DNA of 64,000 bases from Leptothoe spongobia TAU-MAC 1115 (GTDB lineage: Bacteria > Cyanobacteriota > Cyanobacteriia > Phormidesmidales > Phormidesmidaceae): positions 1 through 64,000 of the forward strand of contig NZ_JADOES010000024.1 in the NCBI RefSeq assembly GCF_018739885.1, read 5' to 3'. Of this stretch, positions 17,999 to 26,897 are shown piece by piece; within the stretch, counting starts at the first letter, position 1, and each line of letters opens with the position of its first letter. A program made the translations under genes and the position numbers. The notes below the pieces were generated by a model, which was not told where the DNA came from, made no database searches, and was given only the letters and a program-made list of their open reading frames with translations.

Positions 17999-19492
17999 CT
18001 ATCCTCCTCCCTGAGCTACCTGCACCAAAAAGGGCTCTAAACTATTGGGCGTAAACCCATCAGCCCCCTGAATCACAGGAATATTTGCTGCCGCCATCTG
18101 TTTTTGAGGGTCAGCCACATACACCGCCTTAGCCAATAACGGTCGCAGACGTTTATAAAGGGTTTTCTGCAGCGCTAGCAAACGCCGTTTTAACCAAAGT
18201 CCGCTAGCATCGTGGCCATAATAAATTAAAACCGCATCACACTGTCGTAATAAGTTTTCCGAAGCTGCCAAACTACTTGTTTCGTAGTCAGGTAACTGCA
18301 CTTCAAAGCGCTCACTTAAAAACTCATACAGTGGCTCAATCGTGGGTGAAACCAAATCTTGCTCATTGCAATCCAGCAATACCTTGAGCGAACCATTGGC
18401 CTCAGCAGGCTCAGCAGTCGGTCGTTCCAGACGATCCTGAATAAACGTTTTCAGATCCTCTAAGCCAGTATTGAGAAAATCTGGATCATTTTGTAATACT
18501 TGCAATGCTTCATCAACCGGCTGCTCTGTCGATGGCATCCAAAGGATACGGCTAAAGTCAGAACGAGTCTGTACCGTCTGAGCTGCCAGCTGTACCTGCT
18601 CCTGACTTCTAGCAAATGCCATCTGTTGAAATATATCAGCATAGGAGCTGCCAACCGTGGGTGGATTGCTGACTAAATGCACTGATAGCCGACTCGTCTG
18701 CAAAGACTGCTGCACCGCTTTATTAAACTCGCTGGGATCATTGGGAAGCGGTTCACTGGGAAATATTTGATAGCCCTTTAACTCTAAATCACGCCGAATT
18801 TGATCCCGCTCATCTTCTAAGCCTATGGGTACCTCAGCCAGGTAAATCTGCTGCTTGTCCGGTTGCGGTGGGCTTGTCGGCATACTTGATAGTAAGCCAA
18901 GCGGTTGAGCTGTTTCAGGAGCTTCTGAAGTTTGAGCAGTGGCCGCCTCAAGAGCATCTAGAGTTTTACAAATGTCGTAGGCCAGATCCTCTAATTTAGC
19001 CAGGTACTTATTTCTCGATTCCACTCCAAAAATTGGACTAAATTCCCGTGGACGCCCAGTATCATCCACTTCGTAAAAGGCATATCCAAGCAGCGGTTTA
19101 AGAATTTCAGGATGCTTTTCAAGGGGCACTGCCGTTTTAATCACCTTGAAAATACGTGATTTATTATCAATCCGAACGCCCAATAGCTGATTGGCAGTAG
19201 TATAAAAGTGTTTCAGCTCGCGCGAACACCATTCAGACTTTAAGTAACGTGGCGACAGGACCGATACTAATAGAGCCACCTTAGGCAGCCGTTCTATAAT
19301 CTCGTCACCAAAGTAATCATTACCTTGGAGATTTTGGCGATCCCGCCAGATCCTTGGCTGCTCTCCTCTCAACTGCGTTAGCCGGATCTCTAGGCCCTTA
19401 TGGAAATGATCGATCCAGCCCTGTTGATCTGTCTCCGCGACCCAATTATCAACGTGGGTAAAGCTAATAAAAATATCATGCTCAAAAACCAT
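17999..19492 (-). CDS. Multi-TIR-domain protein (putative effector of STAND operon)
   Basis: The 497-residue protein starts with a TIR domain: HDIFISFTHVD (5-15), RIWRDRQNLQGNDYFGDEI and LVSVLSPRYLKSEWCSREL. E92 (four after W88) sits where the catalytic glutamate of NAD-cleaving TIRs lies. Two further alpha/beta modules at about 213-360 (IYLAEVPIGLEDERDQIRRDL) and 366-497 (LKVLLDCNEQD) look like degenerate TIR or TIR-like folds without the WxxxE pattern. It has no TM segment. It is the first gene of a two-gene operon; the STAND gene follows after 2 nt. NAD hydrolysis is inferred from the motif only. Confidence 0.85.
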   Translation of the reverse strand: MVFEHDIFISFTHVDNWVAETDQQGWIDHFHKGLEIRLTQLRGEQPRIWRDRQNLQGNDYFGDEIIERLPKVALLVSVLSPRYLKSEWCSRELKHFYTTANQLLGVRIDNKSRIFKVIKTAVPLEKHPEILKPLLGYAFYEVDDTGRPREFSPIFGVESRNKYLAKLEDLAYDICKTLDALEAATAQTSEAPETAQPLGLLSSMPTSPPQPDKQQIYLAEVPIGLEDERDQIRRDLELKGYQIFPSEPLPNDPSEFNKAVQQSLQTSRLSVHLVSNPPTVGSSYADIFQQMAFARSQEQVQLAAQTVQTRSDFSRILWMPSTEQPVDEALQVLQNDPDFLNTGLEDLKTFIQDRLERPTAEPAEANGSLKVLLDCNEQDLVSPTIEPLYEFLSERFEVQLPDYETSSLAASENLLRQCDAVLIYYGHDASGLWLKRRLLALQKTLYKRLRPLLAKAVYVADPQKQMAAANIPVIQGADGFTPNSLEPFLVQVAQGGG

Positions 19493-19864
19493 CGCCGACC
19501 AAGAGGGATGAACGATAACGCACTTTAAGACCTAAATTTACCCTATCTAAGCAAATATACCTGAATCAATCTGAATGAAAAGTACCCTTGGGGGGTATTT
19601 TTAATGGATTCATAACGATTTGAGAGCTGTAAAAGAAAGCAAAACCATTTAGGAAAGGCAACTTCTTGAAATAATTCTTGTTATTTACCAATTTACCGAT
19701 TTGCCCACCTCCTATCATCAGGCGAACGTACCCTAAAACTTTGCGATCGCATCCCAACTTATCTAGAAACTTGTGGTGCGATCGCCTCATCCCAATAAGG
19801 TAAACAAACAACCCACAAACCAGAAATCGAGTTAGAATTAGTTAATCTGTACCACTCTATCGCT
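19493..19864. promoter_or_regulatory. Divergent intergenic region of the TIR operon
   Basis: This stretch must carry the promoters of the TIR operon and of the coiled-coil gene. It contains two HIP1-like sites (near 19743 and 19778). An 81-codon minus-strand frame here has no coding features. I cannot point to a specific operator. Confidence 0.35.
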
Positions 19865-20269
19865 ATGCCACCAAAGCAAAGCCCAATTGATTCATTAGCA
19901 GAAGCTACCAATGCCAAGTTAGGGCGTCTAGAAGAAGCTGTCATCAGCTTGGCAGAATCAATGAAAGCTCAAGCTGAAGTGATAAAAACTCAAGACACAC
20001 AAACCAGAGCAACCATTGAGCAACAAGGACAAACAACACAAACCTCTATCGATCGACTATCCGGTGAAATGCGTACATTCCTTGAAGCCCTCAACAGACT
20101 CGAACGAGGGATAGGTCGCATGGTCAACACCTGGGAAAGCCAGAACCGTTTTCTCCAAGAAGTCGTACAGCGCCAAAATCAGAGTACAGAAAGGTTACAG
20201 GCTTTAGCTGACCAACAAATGCAAATGCTAAACAAAGCCCTGGATGCAATGGTCTTTAGCAAAAATTAA
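19865..20269 (+). CDS. Coiled-coil hypothetical protein (134 aa)
   Basis: Entirely helical, heptad-rich protein with many Gln, Glu, Leu and Ala residues (LEEAVISLAESMKAQ, LRRLERGIGRMV-like region, QNQSTERLQALADQQM). It has no membrane segment and no enzyme motif. Proteins of this look occur in cyanobacteria as structural or accessory coiled coils. It lies divergent from the TIR operon, so it could be a neighbour in the same accessory module, but nothing shows a link. Confidence 0.6.
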   Translation: MPPKQSPIDSLAEATNAKLGRLEEAVISLAESMKAQAEVIKTQDTQTRATIEQQGQTTQTSIDRLSGEMRTFLEALNRLERGIGRMVNTWESQNRFLQEVVQRQNQSTERLQALADQQMQMLNKALDAMVFSKN

Positions 20270-20304
20270 ATAGAAACATTTCTAGTCAAGCAACAACCCC
20301 GTAG

Positions 20305-20362
20305 GGTGGGTAACTCCCCCGGAATAACCGTTGCAGTTTGCCAATACCTTGACTTACCCACC
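20305..20362. repeat. GGTGGGTAA inverted repeat
   Basis: A 9-bp inverted repeat, GGTGGGTAA (20305-20313) and its complement (20354-20362), with a 40-nt spacer. It lies between the coiled-coil gene and the Uma2 gene and resembles short dispersed cyanobacterial repeats. It could act as a terminator for the plus-strand gene. Confidence 0.4.
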
Positions 20363-20411
20363 GTTTATCAGAGGTTGATGGGATCTGAGGTTTGAGATCG
20401 CACCGAACCCA

Positions 20412-21065
20412 TTAGGATTCACTAAACTGCTTCAATAACCAACGATTCACCGCCCCATCATCATCCGTCTGACTACGGTTCAGCGCCTCTTTAATCACAG
20501 CAATAGCCAAACCCGGCAACACACTAGACACCTGAATTTGCCGACTCCCCCCATTGGCAACCTCAAACGCAAAAACAGTCCCATCCTCAACATTCACCAC
20601 CCAATACTCTGCTACCCCTAAACGCTCATATAGCAAACGCTTCTGACCTAAATCATCACTTAACGTCGTTGCAGAAATCTCAATAGCCAACGTCGGTGGA
20701 CCAAAACTATCAATATCTATGGGCTGATTATTTTGGGTGGGGCGTTGCAACTCAGGACCAATGTAATAAGCCAAGTCCGGCTGACATTCCTGTTCACCTT
20801 GTTTTCGAAAACTACCGTTAGTAAAAGAAACAAACTTAATATCCTTAAGCGTCCCATACAAACTCACAACAGCCGCCAGTAGCGAATTACTTTGGCTATG
20901 AGCTGAACCAATAGGCATCGTTTCAATTCTCATCCAGCCGATATCGTAGTAAAAGCGAGCCTTTTCTGTGTTTGGGTGGTCGATCAAACCCAAAAAATCA
21001 GCCCAGGTACCTTTAACCCAGGTATCAAGGACTAATGTGGACGGTGTGGGTGCAGTACTAACCAT
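20412..21065 (-). CDS. Uma2 family endonuclease (DUF820)
   Basis: PD-(D/E)XK-fold protein of 217 residues, abundant in cyanobacteria with unclear targets. The start is the ATG at 21065 (MVSTAPTPSTLVLD), preceded by AGGAAAT; the upstream frame to 21176 shows no coding signs. The fold is marked by YDIGWMRIETMPIGSAHSQSNSLL, then CQPDLAYYIG, LAIEISATTLSDDLGQKRLLYERLGVAEYWVV with the catalytic-type D, E and K residues. Nuclease activity is known for few members, so the activity here is inferred from the fold. It sits inside the accessory island. Confidence 0.85.
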   Translation of the reverse strand: MVSTAPTPSTLVLDTWVKGTWADFLGLIDHPNTEKARFYYDIGWMRIETMPIGSAHSQSNSLLAAVVSLYGTLKDIKFVSFTNGSFRKQGEQECQPDLAYYIGPELQRPTQNNQPIDIDSFGPPTLAIEISATTLSDDLGQKRLLYERLGVAEYWVVNVEDGTVFAFEVANGGSRQIQVSSVLPGLAIAVIKEALNRSQTDDDGAVNRWLLKQFSES

Positions 21066-21205
21066 GTCATTTCCTACTTCCAGACCTAGTGTACTGAATT
21101 TGTCAGCACCATGAATACAACCATAGGCAGAATCGCGATCATTGCACTCCGTTAACCAAGCTGGCATAGAACGCACCTACCGATTAAGGTATCTCCATCA
21201 GCACT

Positions 21206-22120
21206 ATGCCTCGGAGATGTCTTGTGAATGCCGAAGCCATTCCACAGGAAACATTAGAAAAAATTGTTGATTTCCTATGTGAAGGCAACAAAGCAGACGC
21301 CATCCTGCTCTACCACCAGGCAGGCAACGTCGATCTAGAGCACGCCTGGATTGCTATTCAGGACATCCTCACTGACCTGGGAGAAGAGAGTGCGGCTTTA
21401 TCCAACCGGGCAATGGATGATTCTGCTTACCTGGAAGCCCAGTATTATGCCAATTGGTGCCTCCCTGAAAGCCCTAATACTGAAAGTATCCATCAGACAA
21501 GCCTGGGTAAATGCACCTTCAAACAGTTACCCCAACAGTATCAAGAGCTTTTCAACCTTGGCCCTAACCACATAAAGAAAATACGGTTCTTCCCTCAACA
21601 AGATATTGTCTGCCTCATATTGTTGGCCCTGCCGGTGCTTTTCTTATGGTCGATGGCACCCTTTTTAGGGTTTTTCGGTGACTTTCCCTTGATGTGGGCC
21701 TGGAATACCTGGCCTCGGGTTGTCTTCATTCTCTGCACCTTGATAGTGTGCATTCCACCCCCTGTAATGGGTGTCTACACTGTGAAGATGATCCAGGTGA
21801 TGATCGAGTTCATTCGTAAGAAAAGAGCAGGAGCCCACATCTATGGACTGATCATTGATGAACATAATGTTGTAGGCCGACACTTTGCAGCATTTGAACA
21901 AAAAAAGAACTGTTTATTCTTGCCTCGCCATAGAATTAAAAACTTTGCCTATAAGGGGGGCAGTCGAGTTAGCACATCCAAATTTTTCATACAGTTTGTC
22001 GACCATCAAGACCAACGCCAATGGTTAACATTAGAATACGGCAGTAGCTGCTTTGGCCTGAAACCATACAAGCTCCATGCTCTATTTCAAGGCTTGAACA
22101 AAGATAGTCAGGAAAAGTAA
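21206..22120 (+). CDS. Hypothetical two-TM membrane protein (304 aa)
   Basis: I do not recognise the family. The N-terminal half is soluble, with a helical repeat-like start (VDFLCEGNKADAILLYHQAG) also seen in small proteins predicted to sense or bind ribosomes or proteins. Two hydrophobic segments lie at about residues 134-160 and 170-195, followed by a basic loop (FIRKKRAGAH) and a C-terminal beta-rich domain ending in LHALFQGLNKDSQEK. Start ATG at 21206. The stop is 6 nt from the stop of the convergent Rieske gene. Confidence 0.55.
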   Translation: MPRRCLVNAEAIPQETLEKIVDFLCEGNKADAILLYHQAGNVDLEHAWIAIQDILTDLGEESAALSNRAMDDSAYLEAQYYANWCLPESPNTESIHQTSLGKCTFKQLPQQYQELFNLGPNHIKKIRFFPQQDIVCLILLALPVLFLWSMAPFLGFFGDFPLMWAWNTWPRVVFILCTLIVCIPPPVMGVYTVKMIQVMIEFIRKKRAGAHIYGLIIDEHNVVGRHFAAFEQKKNCLFLPRHRIKNFAYKGGSRVSTSKFFIQFVDHQDQRQWLTLEYGSSCFGLKPYKLHALFQGLNKDSQEK

Positions 22121-22126
22121 AGTGAC

Positions 22127-23452
22127 TTACTTACGCTCTGCATGAATGTAGTCCACAAACAGAAATTTAGGCTCCAGAACAAAACGTAGTCCCGCCGCTC
22201 CGCCCAGACCCACTAGCCCTAAGCCCATCAGCAATAAACCAGGCCATAATCGCAGGGAATCTGGCAATACAGCGACAACGGTCAAACTGACGACAAAGAA
22301 AATCAACAACCCCCACTGCAGGCGACGAATTGTTTTCAAGGCACTGCGACAGCTTTGGCAATGTTGCGTATGCTGATGATACCGATCGAGCATTTGCCGA
22401 TGATTTTGGGCTGCTGCAGGCGCAAGAGCTGGCATAGGCACCTCCCCAAACGGCTGATTCTGGAGGTAGAGGTCGCACCATTTACGGAATTCAATCACAA
22501 AGCGATCGGCACTGGTGGGCAGCTTATAGGCGGTTTTCCAATCCTGGATTTGCAGCTGTCGTTGTAACCGTTGCTGCTGCTGCTGCAGCAACACCATATC
22601 CCCATCCAGCACCGCGTTGCGCATGGTCACGTGGGACCACCAGCGCGGCACAACCTGATGTAGCCTCAGGGCAAAGTTGCGGGGAAACTGAGCCACTATC
22701 CGGCATTTACCCGGCACCGTCGGAATGCAATAGGTCACCAGCCCCACCTGTTTCCCCGAATCCCCAAAGGTCAGCTCATACTCGACTCGACAGGGGGGCT
22801 CAAAGGTGAGATGGCTCTTAAAACGTCCTTTCGATTGGGCCTCTATCCGCTCGACTGTAGAGTGAAGGATCTTAATCGGCAATGGCGCAGCATTGGCTCG
22901 ATTGCCCTGGACACCATGGTGGGCAAAGGACACATGGCTGGGGTCAACTACATTTTCCACCAGGGTTTGCCAGTCGTACTCTAGATCACGTACATAGGAA
23001 TCCCACACAAATCCCTTACTGGCGTCAACTTGAGCAGACAGGGGCAGTGGGGTTTCGTGGGCGATATCAGCACTGGCGGCATCAGGCCAGATCCACAGCA
23101 GATCATTCTTGGTTTGGCTGGGTAGGACCGTAGCGCACAGTTGCGATCGCTGGTCTGGTTGAAAGTCAGCCTCTGCCTGAGGTAATGCCTGACACAGCCC
23201 TTTACTATCAAACTGCCAACCATGATAACTGCACATCAGATGACCACTTTGCTCATCCACCCGTCCTTCGCTCAGGGGGGCTAGCCGATGGGGACACTGA
23301 TCTAGAAAAGCCCGATAGGTATCAGAATTACGCGGTTTCCAGATCACGATCGGGACGCCCAGTACCGTCACCGCCGTTGGATAATCAGGGCGGAGGTCAG
23401 CGACCGGCGTGACAGGATACCAATGATGAAAAAAGTTGAATGGGTCAGCCAC
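22127..23452 (-). CDS. Rieske 2Fe-2S oxygenase, pheophorbide a oxygenase/TIC55-like
   Basis: The 441-residue protein has a Rieske cluster motif C53-P-H55 ... C74-SYH77-GW, then a mononuclear iron site in ENVVDPSHVSFAHHG (H173 and H178), the layout of PaO/ACD1/TIC55/choline-monooxygenase-like enzymes. A C-terminal CQSC motif and two hydrophobic segments at about 375-425 match the membrane-bound PaO/PTC52 group. In plants PaO opens the pheophorbide macrocycle; cyanobacterial members may act on chlorophyll or carotenoid precursors. The substrate is not certain. It is monocistronic and ends next to the preceding convergent gene. Confidence 0.88.
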   Translation of the reverse strand: MADPFNFFHHWYPVTPVADLRPDYPTAVTVLGVPIVIWKPRNSDTYRAFLDQCPHRLAPLSEGRVDEQSGHLMCSYHGWQFDSKGLCQALPQAEADFQPDQRSQLCATVLPSQTKNDLLWIWPDAASADIAHETPLPLSAQVDASKGFVWDSYVRDLEYDWQTLVENVVDPSHVSFAHHGVQGNRANAAPLPIKILHSTVERIEAQSKGRFKSHLTFEPPCRVEYELTFGDSGKQVGLVTYCIPTVPGKCRIVAQFPRNFALRLHQVVPRWWSHVTMRNAVLDGDMVLLQQQQQRLQRQLQIQDWKTAYKLPTSADRFVIEFRKWCDLYLQNQPFGEVPMPALAPAAAQNHRQMLDRYHQHTQHCQSCRSALKTIRRLQWGLLIFFVVSLTVVAVLPDSLRLWPGLLLMGLGLVGLGGAAGLRFVLEPKFLFVDYIHAERK

Positions 23453-23645
23453 TGTTGTACCTCTAAAACATCCCTGTAAACTCCTAACGCAGGAGGATCA
23501 ACCTAATCTATCCATCAGAATACGGTGCATTGTCTGAGTCGTAAAATTGTAGAGAGTCCCTTACACTTCCAAGGTCTTCCGTCCTGCTTTGTATCGGTGG
23601 CTATTGAAAATAGATCCTAAACCCTCACCCCATTGCACCCTAACC

Positions 23646-23945
23646 ATGTCTCCCAACCAAGAAGCCGTCACCATCGCCATTGCCGTCCTCCTCTCCACCA
23701 CCCCAGAAACCCGCCTGGGCCAACTGCTAAAAGTTTGCCTGGCGGCCAAAGTAGACGGCGATGTCAACGCCAAAGCCAAAGAACTCTTCAAAGACACCGA
23801 TAACCTCGCCCACTGGGTCCAAGAGGTCATCGGTGATGACGGACAATACACCCCCGACGAATGGCAAGCCCTGGGTGAAATGGACCTGCTCGATAATGTT
23901 GAAAAATTCGTCGCCGGATTACTGACCGAAGTTGAAGCCCTATAG
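23646..23945 (+). CDS. Conserved hypothetical protein (99 aa)
   Basis: A small acidic, helical protein with no membrane segment and no enzyme motif. The start is the ATG at 23646 (MSPNQEAVTIAIAVLL), reached only after an unlikely upstream frame. The composition (ELFKDTDNLAHWVQEVIGDD, DEWQALGEMDLLD) and regular helix pattern suggest a folded protein. It is followed after 101 nt by a DUF1499 gene in the same direction, then directly by a histidine kinase, so the three may be transcribed together. Confidence 0.6.
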   Translation: MSPNQEAVTIAIAVLLSTTPETRLGQLLKVCLAAKVDGDVNAKAKELFKDTDNLAHWVQEVIGDDGQYTPDEWQALGEMDLLDNVEKFVAGLLTEVEAL

Positions 23946-24046
23946 TCTGCTGTAGTCTTTAAAGGTACTGGTTTAACCTGGTATGAGTTACTGTAAATGC
24001 GTCACTGGCCTTACGCAGTATCTAGCAGTATCTAAAGGGTGTTTGT

Positions 24047-24457
24047 ATGTCTCTATTTTCATTCTCAGGTAAACGTCCCGACAATCTAGGCGTTAACCAA
24101 GGTAAACTACTCGCCTGCCCCAGCACGCCCAACTGTGTCTGTAGTCAGGCTGACGCCAGCGACCAGGAGCACTTTATCGAACCCATTGCCAGTAATAAAG
24201 CGCCAGGAGATGCGATCGCGGCCCTCAAAGCCATCATCGAAGGCATGGAACGCTCCACCATCAACGAAGCCACCGACACCTACCTCTACGCCGAATTTTC
24301 CAGTAAGCTCATGGGCTTTGTGGATGACGTTGAATTCTATGCCGGGCAGTCTGGAGTGATCCAGGTGCGAGCCGCCGCCCGCTTAGGCAAGTCAGACCTG
24401 GGTGTGAATCGTAAACGAGTAGAGACGATTCGAGAGCAGTTCCAAGCCAACAGCTGA
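24047..24457 (+). CDS. DUF1499 family protein
   Basis: The 136-residue protein carries the DUF1499 pattern: LACPSTPNCVCSQ (23-35), a region DAIAALKAIIEGM, then LYAEFSSKLMGFVDDVEFY and the C-terminal IQVRAAARLGKSDLGVNRKRVETIRE. No signal peptide. The function of the family is unknown. The stop lies 2 nt before the start of the histidine kinase gene, indicating translational coupling and perhaps a shared role in sensing. Confidence 0.85.
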   Translation: MSLFSFSGKRPDNLGVNQGKLLACPSTPNCVCSQADASDQEHFIEPIASNKAPGDAIAALKAIIEGMERSTINEATDTYLYAEFSSKLMGFVDDVEFYAGQSGVIQVRAAARLGKSDLGVNRKRVETIREQFQANS

Positions 24458-24459
24458 CC

Positions 24460-25755
24460 ATGCAACCAGAGCCAACCCCAGCGCCAGAAACAGTGGACCC
24501 GACTGTGGACCCGGCAACAGATAAGCAAAAGGTTCACCTCAGTCGCCTGGCACAGACAACGCTAGATTATCTGATGTCCCTCAGCTTTCGTCAGGGGAAT
24601 CTACAGCAATATCTCAATGACATTGCCCGTGGCGTTTCAGAACTCACCGCCATGGACTGGTCCGTTGTCACCCTTAACCGGGGGGACTATAACAAAATCC
24701 TGGCCAGTAACATTGACCTGGGAGAGGGCTCTGACGAAGCCTATCCCATCCATGGCTCAGTTGCTAAAACCGTTGTCCAAACCCAACGCCCCTTGACGGT
24801 AACCGATAGCCAATGTGAAACCCAATATGGTGAAACACCGGAGGGCTATCGGGCCTACCTTGGTGTCCCCCTACAGTCACCGGCTGGCAAACTGTTGGGG
24901 ACCATCTGCTGTTTCAACAAGCAGCCCCGCAATTTTGATCCAGAAGAAGTCAAATGCGTGGAGCTATTTGCTGAGCGGGCCACCACCGCCATTGATAACT
25001 TTCAGATGTACCAACAACAGCTGAAGTTCAATGAAAGGCTCGAAGCCGAGGTGGCCAAACGCACCGCCGAACTAAAAGAGGCCCAGACCCAGCTGATCGA
25101 AAAAGAACGGCTGGCGGCCATTGGCGAATTTACCTCCATGATTGTCCATGAAATTCGGAATCCATTGACCACGGTGAGGATGGGGCTGCATGCCCTCAAG
25201 GCTCTGGACCTATCTGAACGCGATCGCAACCGCCTCAGCCTCGCCCTCGAAGAAGAATCTCGCCTCAAGCAGTTGTTAGATGGCATCTTGCAATATGCCA
25301 AACCTCAGGTTCTAGAGACTACCCAATGCGATCTCAATCAGCTGATCAAGGAGACCGTTGAGACACTTTCAGAACAGCCTGATATTGCCGAACGCAGTTT
25401 GAACGTAAAGCTGGCTGCGTCAGCGGTATATGTGGCTTGCGATCGCGACAAACTAAAACAAGTCTTGATCAACCTTATCAGCAACGCCTGCGAAGCCATC
25501 GACAAAGGAGAACAAGTCACCATCTCTCTCTCCCAAACAGAGCAGGCATATCTCACCGTTCACAATGGCGGTACCCCGATTCCCCCCGATACCCTGGCCC
25601 GCCTCACCCAACCTTTCTTCTCAACCAAGTCTTCCGGTAATGGCCTCGGCCTCGCCATCGTCAAACGCATTATCGATGCCCATCAAGGTAGTCTCACATT
25701 TACCTCTACCCCAGAAACAGGCACTACAGCCACAGTTTACTTACCTGCAGACTGA
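24460..25755 (+). CDS. GAF-domain histidine kinase
   Basis: Soluble sensor kinase of 431 residues. A proline/threonine-rich N-terminus precedes a GAF domain (about 50-180) with LGVPLQSPAGKLLGTICCFN. A coiled coil leads to H230 in SMIVHEIRNPLT. The ATPase domain has N-box KQVLINLISNACEAI, VHNGG and FSTKSSGNGLGLAIVKRI. This is the ordinary HisKA type, unlike the three AGIAHEINNP kinases in the window. It follows DUF1499 after 2 nt, which suggests coupling. No response regulator is next to it. Confidence 0.9.
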   Translation: MQPEPTPAPETVDPTVDPATDKQKVHLSRLAQTTLDYLMSLSFRQGNLQQYLNDIARGVSELTAMDWSVVTLNRGDYNKILASNIDLGEGSDEAYPIHGSVAKTVVQTQRPLTVTDSQCETQYGETPEGYRAYLGVPLQSPAGKLLGTICCFNKQPRNFDPEEVKCVELFAERATTAIDNFQMYQQQLKFNERLEAEVAKRTAELKEAQTQLIEKERLAAIGEFTSMIVHEIRNPLTTVRMGLHALKALDLSERDRNRLSLALEEESRLKQLLDGILQYAKPQVLETTQCDLNQLIKETVETLSEQPDIAERSLNVKLAASAVYVACDRDKLKQVLINLISNACEAIDKGEQVTISLSQTEQAYLTVHNGGTPIPPDTLARLTQPFFSTKSSGNGLGLAIVKRIIDAHQGSLTFTSTPETGTTATVYLPAD

Positions 25756-25781
25756 TAGCAACAAATTCTCAAAAAAAGACA

Positions 25782-25839
25782 AGTGAGTATCAATGCGGGA
25801 CTTAATCTGAGGTTTTTTAGTCTCACTTTGATACTCACT
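25782..25839. terminator. 12-bp inverted repeat after histidine kinase gene
   Basis: AGTGAGTATCAA at 25782-25793 and its complement at 25828-25839, with a 34-nt spacer containing a T run (GGTTTTTTAG). It follows the kinase stop by 27 nt and may end its transcript. Confidence 0.45.
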
Positions 25840-25989
25840 GGTTGTGTAATAATTTCTGTCTAATACCAAATCCGAATTCATTAAGCCCGATTAAAAATAG
25901 ACAATCTTGTAGGGGCACTTCCTTGTGGATGCCCTGCGATGCTGGACGCTATCAGCCAGGATTTCTGTCTAAGTTACCTAGAGTTTTTG

Positions 25990-26487
25990 TTATTGCACGT
26001 TTACAGAACCGTCTGCATGGACCTCAATCAGGCTTTGAGCCGATAACTGATTAAAATGGCTCACTTTCGAACAAGAGATGAGATACGAAAGTGCCATGAT
26101 TACAGTGCTTTCATCACCTAGATTTACTGGGTTGCCATGCTCTCCTGCGCCGATCTGAAAACCATCGTTTTTGGTCAGGGTCATGGCGACATTGATTAAG
26201 TATAGGGAATTTGTCTTTTCATCTTGGGCTGATTCGATCACAATTTTCATCTCTGCTGAGTTCTCTGGGCAGATAGCAACCGTTTTTTCATGCTTTTGGG
26301 TGTTGGCGATGTCTAACTGTTGCCGGACATCTTCTGCAATCAGATTTGTTAGCTCTGAATCAAGTAACGTTTCACCTGTTGGGGTTGGTACAGATGGTTG
26401 ATTACACCCCACAATAGTCGCTATGGCTAGCATTGCCGTTATCTTAAACGGAGTGTTAAGAGCTACCCAGAAGTTTCGCTTCGGCAT
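25990..26487 (-). CDS. Putative lipoprotein (165 aa)
   Basis: The N-terminus is a lipoprotein signal: basic start (MPKRNFW), hydrophobic core (ITAMLAIAT) and lipobox IVGC with Cys at residue 28. The mature part is polar, with two Cys (C73 and C138, by eye), and no recognised domain. It probably sits on the outer side of the inner membrane. It is not obviously in an operon. The family is unknown to me. Confidence 0.6.
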   Translation of the reverse strand: MPKRNFWVALNTPFKITAMLAIATIVGCNQPSVPTPTGETLLDSELTNLIAEDVRQQLDIANTQKHEKTVAICPENSAEMKIVIESAQDEKTNSLYLINVAMTLTKNDGFQIGAGEHGNPVNLGDESTVIMALSYLISCSKVSHFNQLSAQSLIEVHADGSVNVQ

Positions 26488-26697
26488 TGATTTAGATTTG
26501 CAGTGATCTACCTAAAATTACAAGGTGCCTGCGACATGGTCAGCTAAGTTTAACTGCCCTCATAGCTCAATGTGGATGACTAACGCATGAACCAACGTAC
26601 ATCAAGGTGAGTCTACACGAGATTTTCACCTGAAGCTTATACCTGGAAAAGGTTTCAGGCCCTATGACACCTTTTCGTCAGAATCCATACCATGACC

Positions 26698-26854
26698 CCC
26701 TATAAGACTGTTTTGCTGAATAACCTCAAAATCTTATTCTTACATCAAGATTTAATATTCTCAATTTTAGACCCATAAAAAGACAAGATAGTCTCATTTT
26801 GAGGATAATATTCATGAGGTTTGCAGGCCAGGGTTCTCCTCACACTGTAGATAG
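26698..26854. repeat. 157-bp dispersed repeat, copy 1
   Basis: The stretch matches 37387-37543 with a constant offset of 10689, from CCCCTATAAGACTGTTTTGC to about CACACTGT, with a modest number of substitutions. It lies between the lipoprotein gene (stretch 26488-26697 shows no gene) and the first MITE copy. No inverted ends seen. Confidence 0.75.
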
Positions 26855-26897
26855 GGGTATCAATTTAAGCCGAGAAATCCTGACTGGGTGGGGAGTC

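Noticed and set aside
14175..19492. Treating the TIR-STAND pair as a classic Thoeris, CBASS or Avs system
   Set aside because: There is no ThsA-like SLOG/NAD-binding gene, no CD-NTase or cap genes, and no Avs-type N-terminal nuclease. Only the general NLR/TIR logic is shared.
19566..19811. 81-codon minus-strand frame upstream of the TIR operon
   Set aside because: It contains a HIP1 site, no ribosome binding site and no domain. It lies in the divergent promoter region, so it is unlikely to be a gene.
26831..26850. CTCCTCACAC sequence resembling the Yfr1 small RNA core
   Set aside because: Yfr1 needs two flanking hairpins and an ACTCCTCACAC loop. Here the motif falls inside the 157-bp repeat without these hairpins, and copy 2 differs at the motif.
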